64,000 bases of DNA, taken from NCBI RefSeq assembly GCF_016839145.1, contig NZ_CP069303.1:1426001-1490000 (forward strand). The letters run 5' to 3'. The translations under genes were made by a program, and so were the position numbers. This document shows positions 62,432 to 64,000 of the stretch, piece by piece. The notes under the pieces are model-generated. The model saw nothing but the letters and a program-made list of their open reading frames with translations. It did no database searches and had not been told where the DNA came from. The stretch's first letter is position 1. Every line of letters starts with the position of its first letter. Source of the DNA: Shinella sp. PSBB067. Its GTDB lineage: Bacteria; Pseudomonadota; Alphaproteobacteria; Rhizobiales; Rhizobiaceae.

Positions 62432-63774
62432 TAAATCCCACCCGCCCTGTTTCGGAGAAGTTCTTCCACCTTCTCCGGATACAAGTGATGTTCATCATCG
62501 AACAGATCCTTGGAGGGGGCTATTCGCCTCATCCTAGTGCGAATTTGGGAATCGTCACCCTCTGCGGGCACACTGCGGACCATGTCAGCAAACAGAACCT
62601 CGTCCGGATGCAGTGAACGCATAACTGCGGGTGAATGGGTATTGAGAAGGACTTGGAAATAGTCACCGTCCTCATTTTGCACTTCTGTAGCCTCGCGTAA
62701 GAGACTTATCAGGTCGGGAATTCTACCTTCATGCACGCCATTCTCCGGCTCCTCAAAGCAAAGAATGCCTTGACGGTTGGGATCATCAATTACGGCAAGG
62801 AGCGCCAGCAGGCGGATGGTTCCGTCACTGATAACACGCGAACTGAAAGAGGTTCCATCACGCACTTCGACATCAAATGCATATTCTCGGTTCTTTGTGT
62901 CATCCAAGACGCGAACATTTTTCACTTGGGGAATTAGCATTGCTAGATCAGCAGAGATATCTGCAATGGCTCCCGCAGGTCTATTCTCAGTCGCCGATAA
63001 ACGCTGAATTTCGGAAAGACTAGCAGCGAGGTTGGACGCGTTGCTCTTCAAACGTTTATCCTCGAAGCGATCATTTGCCTTGCGCGCCTCTGATGGATTG
63101 ATCTCAAGAAACTGCGGGCCGGCAATAAGTTTCTTGAGTGCATACAAATGCCGGAATTCGGAGGTTGCGATAGTTGAAAGTGCACTGCGTGAAGCTTCCG
63201 CCGCAGGTAGTTGCAACGGATTACCTCTCTTAGAAGTGCCACTCTCTGCGACACCATCTTGCCTAAGGGTGAAAACCCGTGACCTTCCTTGAGGGTCTTT
63301 CTCTGTTTCCAAGAATGGCGTTTTCCGGCCCGACCGACTAATTTTTGCTGGCGTCTGAAAAACTAGCTTGTCGTCTTCGGCCCGAATTACCCTACAATCT
63401 TCGTGGGTAACAAAAATGCCATAAGGCTCCTCCCTCATTTCTATAGTGATTTCATAACGTAGACGCTGAGCAGGTGTTTCGAAGGAAGCTCCGAAGTCGT
63501 CGACCCCGCGGTCAGGCAAAAGAACCTCAATCGCGAACGTCATCACGGTTTGGTTTCCGGACGGCGTTTGCCGAAAGAGCTCTTCTGGCTCCCCTCTAAG
63601 CTCTTGCATGGCTTGACGTACATCGACTTGCGCAAGCCTTGAAAGAAACTTTAACGCATCAAAAAGGTTTGATTTTCCGGTAGCGTTCGGACCAACAACA
63701 GCCACGAACGGCCTCAAGTCCGCCGAGAATTTGTGAAAAGTTTTGAAGCCATCTATTTCAATTCTGGTAATCAA
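62431..63774 (-). CDS. AAA_21 / RecF-like ABC ATPase
   Basis: A 447-residue soluble ATPase of the SMC/RecF-like ABC class. Walker A is GPNATGKS at residues 28-35, after MITRIEIDGFKTFHKF. A long middle lobe of about 250 residues has no family I can name. The C-terminal lobe has the signature-like SDGTIRLLALLAV, Walker B ILCFEEPENGVH, and the H-loop LNTHSPAVM. These four features make an intact ATPase. The partner gene downstream overlaps its stop. Together they match the ATPase plus TOPRIM-like layout of several defence systems. Confidence 0.85.
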   Translation of the reverse strand: MITRIEIDGFKTFHKFSADLRPFVAVVGPNATGKSNLFDALKFLSRLAQVDVRQAMQELRGEPEELFRQTPSGNQTVMTFAIEVLLPDRGVDDFGASFETPAQRLRYEITIEMREEPYGIFVTHEDCRVIRAEDDKLVFQTPAKISRSGRKTPFLETEKDPQGRSRVFTLRQDGVAESGTSKRGNPLQLPAAEASRSALSTIATSEFRHLYALKKLIAGPQFLEINPSEARKANDRFEDKRLKSNASNLAASLSEIQRLSATENRPAGAIADISADLAMLIPQVKNVRVLDDTKNREYAFDVEVRDGTSFSSRVISDGTIRLLALLAVIDDPNRQGILCFEEPENGVHEGRIPDLISLLREATEVQNEDGDYFQVLLNTHSPAVMRSLHPDEVLFADMVRSVPAEGDDSQIRTRMRRIAPSKDLFDDEHHLYPEKVEELLRNRAGGI

Positions 63775-64000
63775 GAAAAACCTGCCACGTCATCTGGCCG
63801 GCCCTTACGTTTATGCAAGGCCTTCTGCTCATTGAGCAAAGTTGCAAAAGTTCGCAATCTTGGCAAGTTCCACAGAAGTTCGACCCAGCTTTAAGTTGGT
63901 TTAACGTCCAAGGCTCCGGAACGCTTTCGCCTCCTGCTGAAACTGGACGACAATCCGAACGTGCCCGAGGGATGGGATACCGCGCTCGCGCCGCCTATCG
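63775..64000. other. Right-edge region with return to high GC and an unidentified gene fragment
   Basis: The first half (to about 63890) is A+T-rich, probably the ATPase promoter region. The last 100 bases are GC-rich again. On the plus strand a frame reading KAPERFRLLLKLDDNPNVPE follows a stop at about 63892 without any ATG. On the minus strand another frame is open to the edge and ends GALDVKPT. Neither was recognised; it may be the end of a core gene or a remnant. Confidence 0.4.

Noticed and set aside
62431..63774. Assignment of the two-gene cassette to PARIS (AriA/AriB)
   Set aside because: The partner protein shows DUF4276-like EAW and LSD features, not DUF4435, so I leave it unnamed.
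61787..63774. Assignment of the cassette to RloA/RloB (AbiL)
   Set aside because: RloB-type proteins end their conserved block in a FELW-like motif, while this partner has ELEAWALSD. The resemblance is only in the general ATPase plus small-partner layout.

Overview
The window is a stretch of high-GC chromosome from an alphaproteobacterium, almost certainly a member of the Rhizobiaceae (Rhizobium, Sinorhizobium, Agrobacterium, Shinella group). The evidence is the gene content and order (trpDC-moaC-moeA-lexA; gltA; the lpxB-lpxI-lpxA-fabZ-lpxD-bamA-rseP-cdsA-uppS-frr-pyrH-tsf-rpsB block; clpA-clpS; the aapJQMP amino-acid transporter), the alphaproteobacterial GAAC-N7-GAAC SOS boxes, a BA14K protein, an EipB envelope protein, and RIME-like intergenic palindromes. 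Genus and species cannot be settled by reading alone.

Layout. 1-4.3 kb (minus): glmS (cut by the left edge), glmU and a Na/phosphate cotransporter. 4.5-10.8 kb (plus): a PpiD/SurA-type folding factor, then tightly packed trpD, trpC, moaC, moeA and the SOS repressor lexA. 10.8-13.3 kb (minus): comEC, whose end overlaps the end of lexA. 13.6-14.9 kb (plus): gltA. 14.9-28.2 kb (minus): a long lipid A, outer-membrane and translation block in which many genes overlap by ATGA. 28.5-33.4 kb: eipB (minus), a plus-strand run of RidA, phosphodiesterase, FemAB-like acyltransferase and HIT genes, then azlC-azlD (minus). 33.6-39.4 kb (minus): clpA, clpS, a phasin, a DUF3126 gene, cysE and a hydrolase. 39.6-41.0 kb (plus): a zinc-finger protein and an FAD monooxygenase. 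41.0-48.7 kb: metC divergent from aapJQMP, a GlxA/AraC-type regulator and a BA14K protein. 48.8-52.9 kb (minus): pyrG, secG, tpiA and a secreted hydrolase. 53.1-61.6 kb: parE with an SOS box at its start codon, a small hypothetical gene, a DUF2336 gene, a flavin reductase/nitroreductase pair, a periplasmic protein of unknown function, and thrS.

The last 2.3 kb differ. After about position 61,680 the DNA becomes visibly richer in A+T, and it carries a two-gene minus-strand cassette: an ABC/RecF-like AAA_21 ATPase followed, with a TAATG overlap, by a protein with DUF4276 (TOPRIM-like) features. This is the one clearly accessory locus and the best candidate for an undescribed system, most likely anti-phage defence. 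High-GC sequence returns in the final 100 bases with an unidentified gene fragment.

Functionally the core part couples envelope building (glmU/glmS, lpx, bamA, rseP, cdsA, uppS, eipB), translation (rpsB, tsf, frr, thrS), central metabolism (gltA, tpiA, pyrG, pyrH, trp, cysE, metC) and protein quality control (ppiD, clpAS). lexA and parE are both marked by SOS boxes. Intergenic gaps hold strong hairpin terminators and several families of rhizobial palindromic repeats. I saw no rRNA or tRNA genes, CRISPR arrays or intact insertion sequences.
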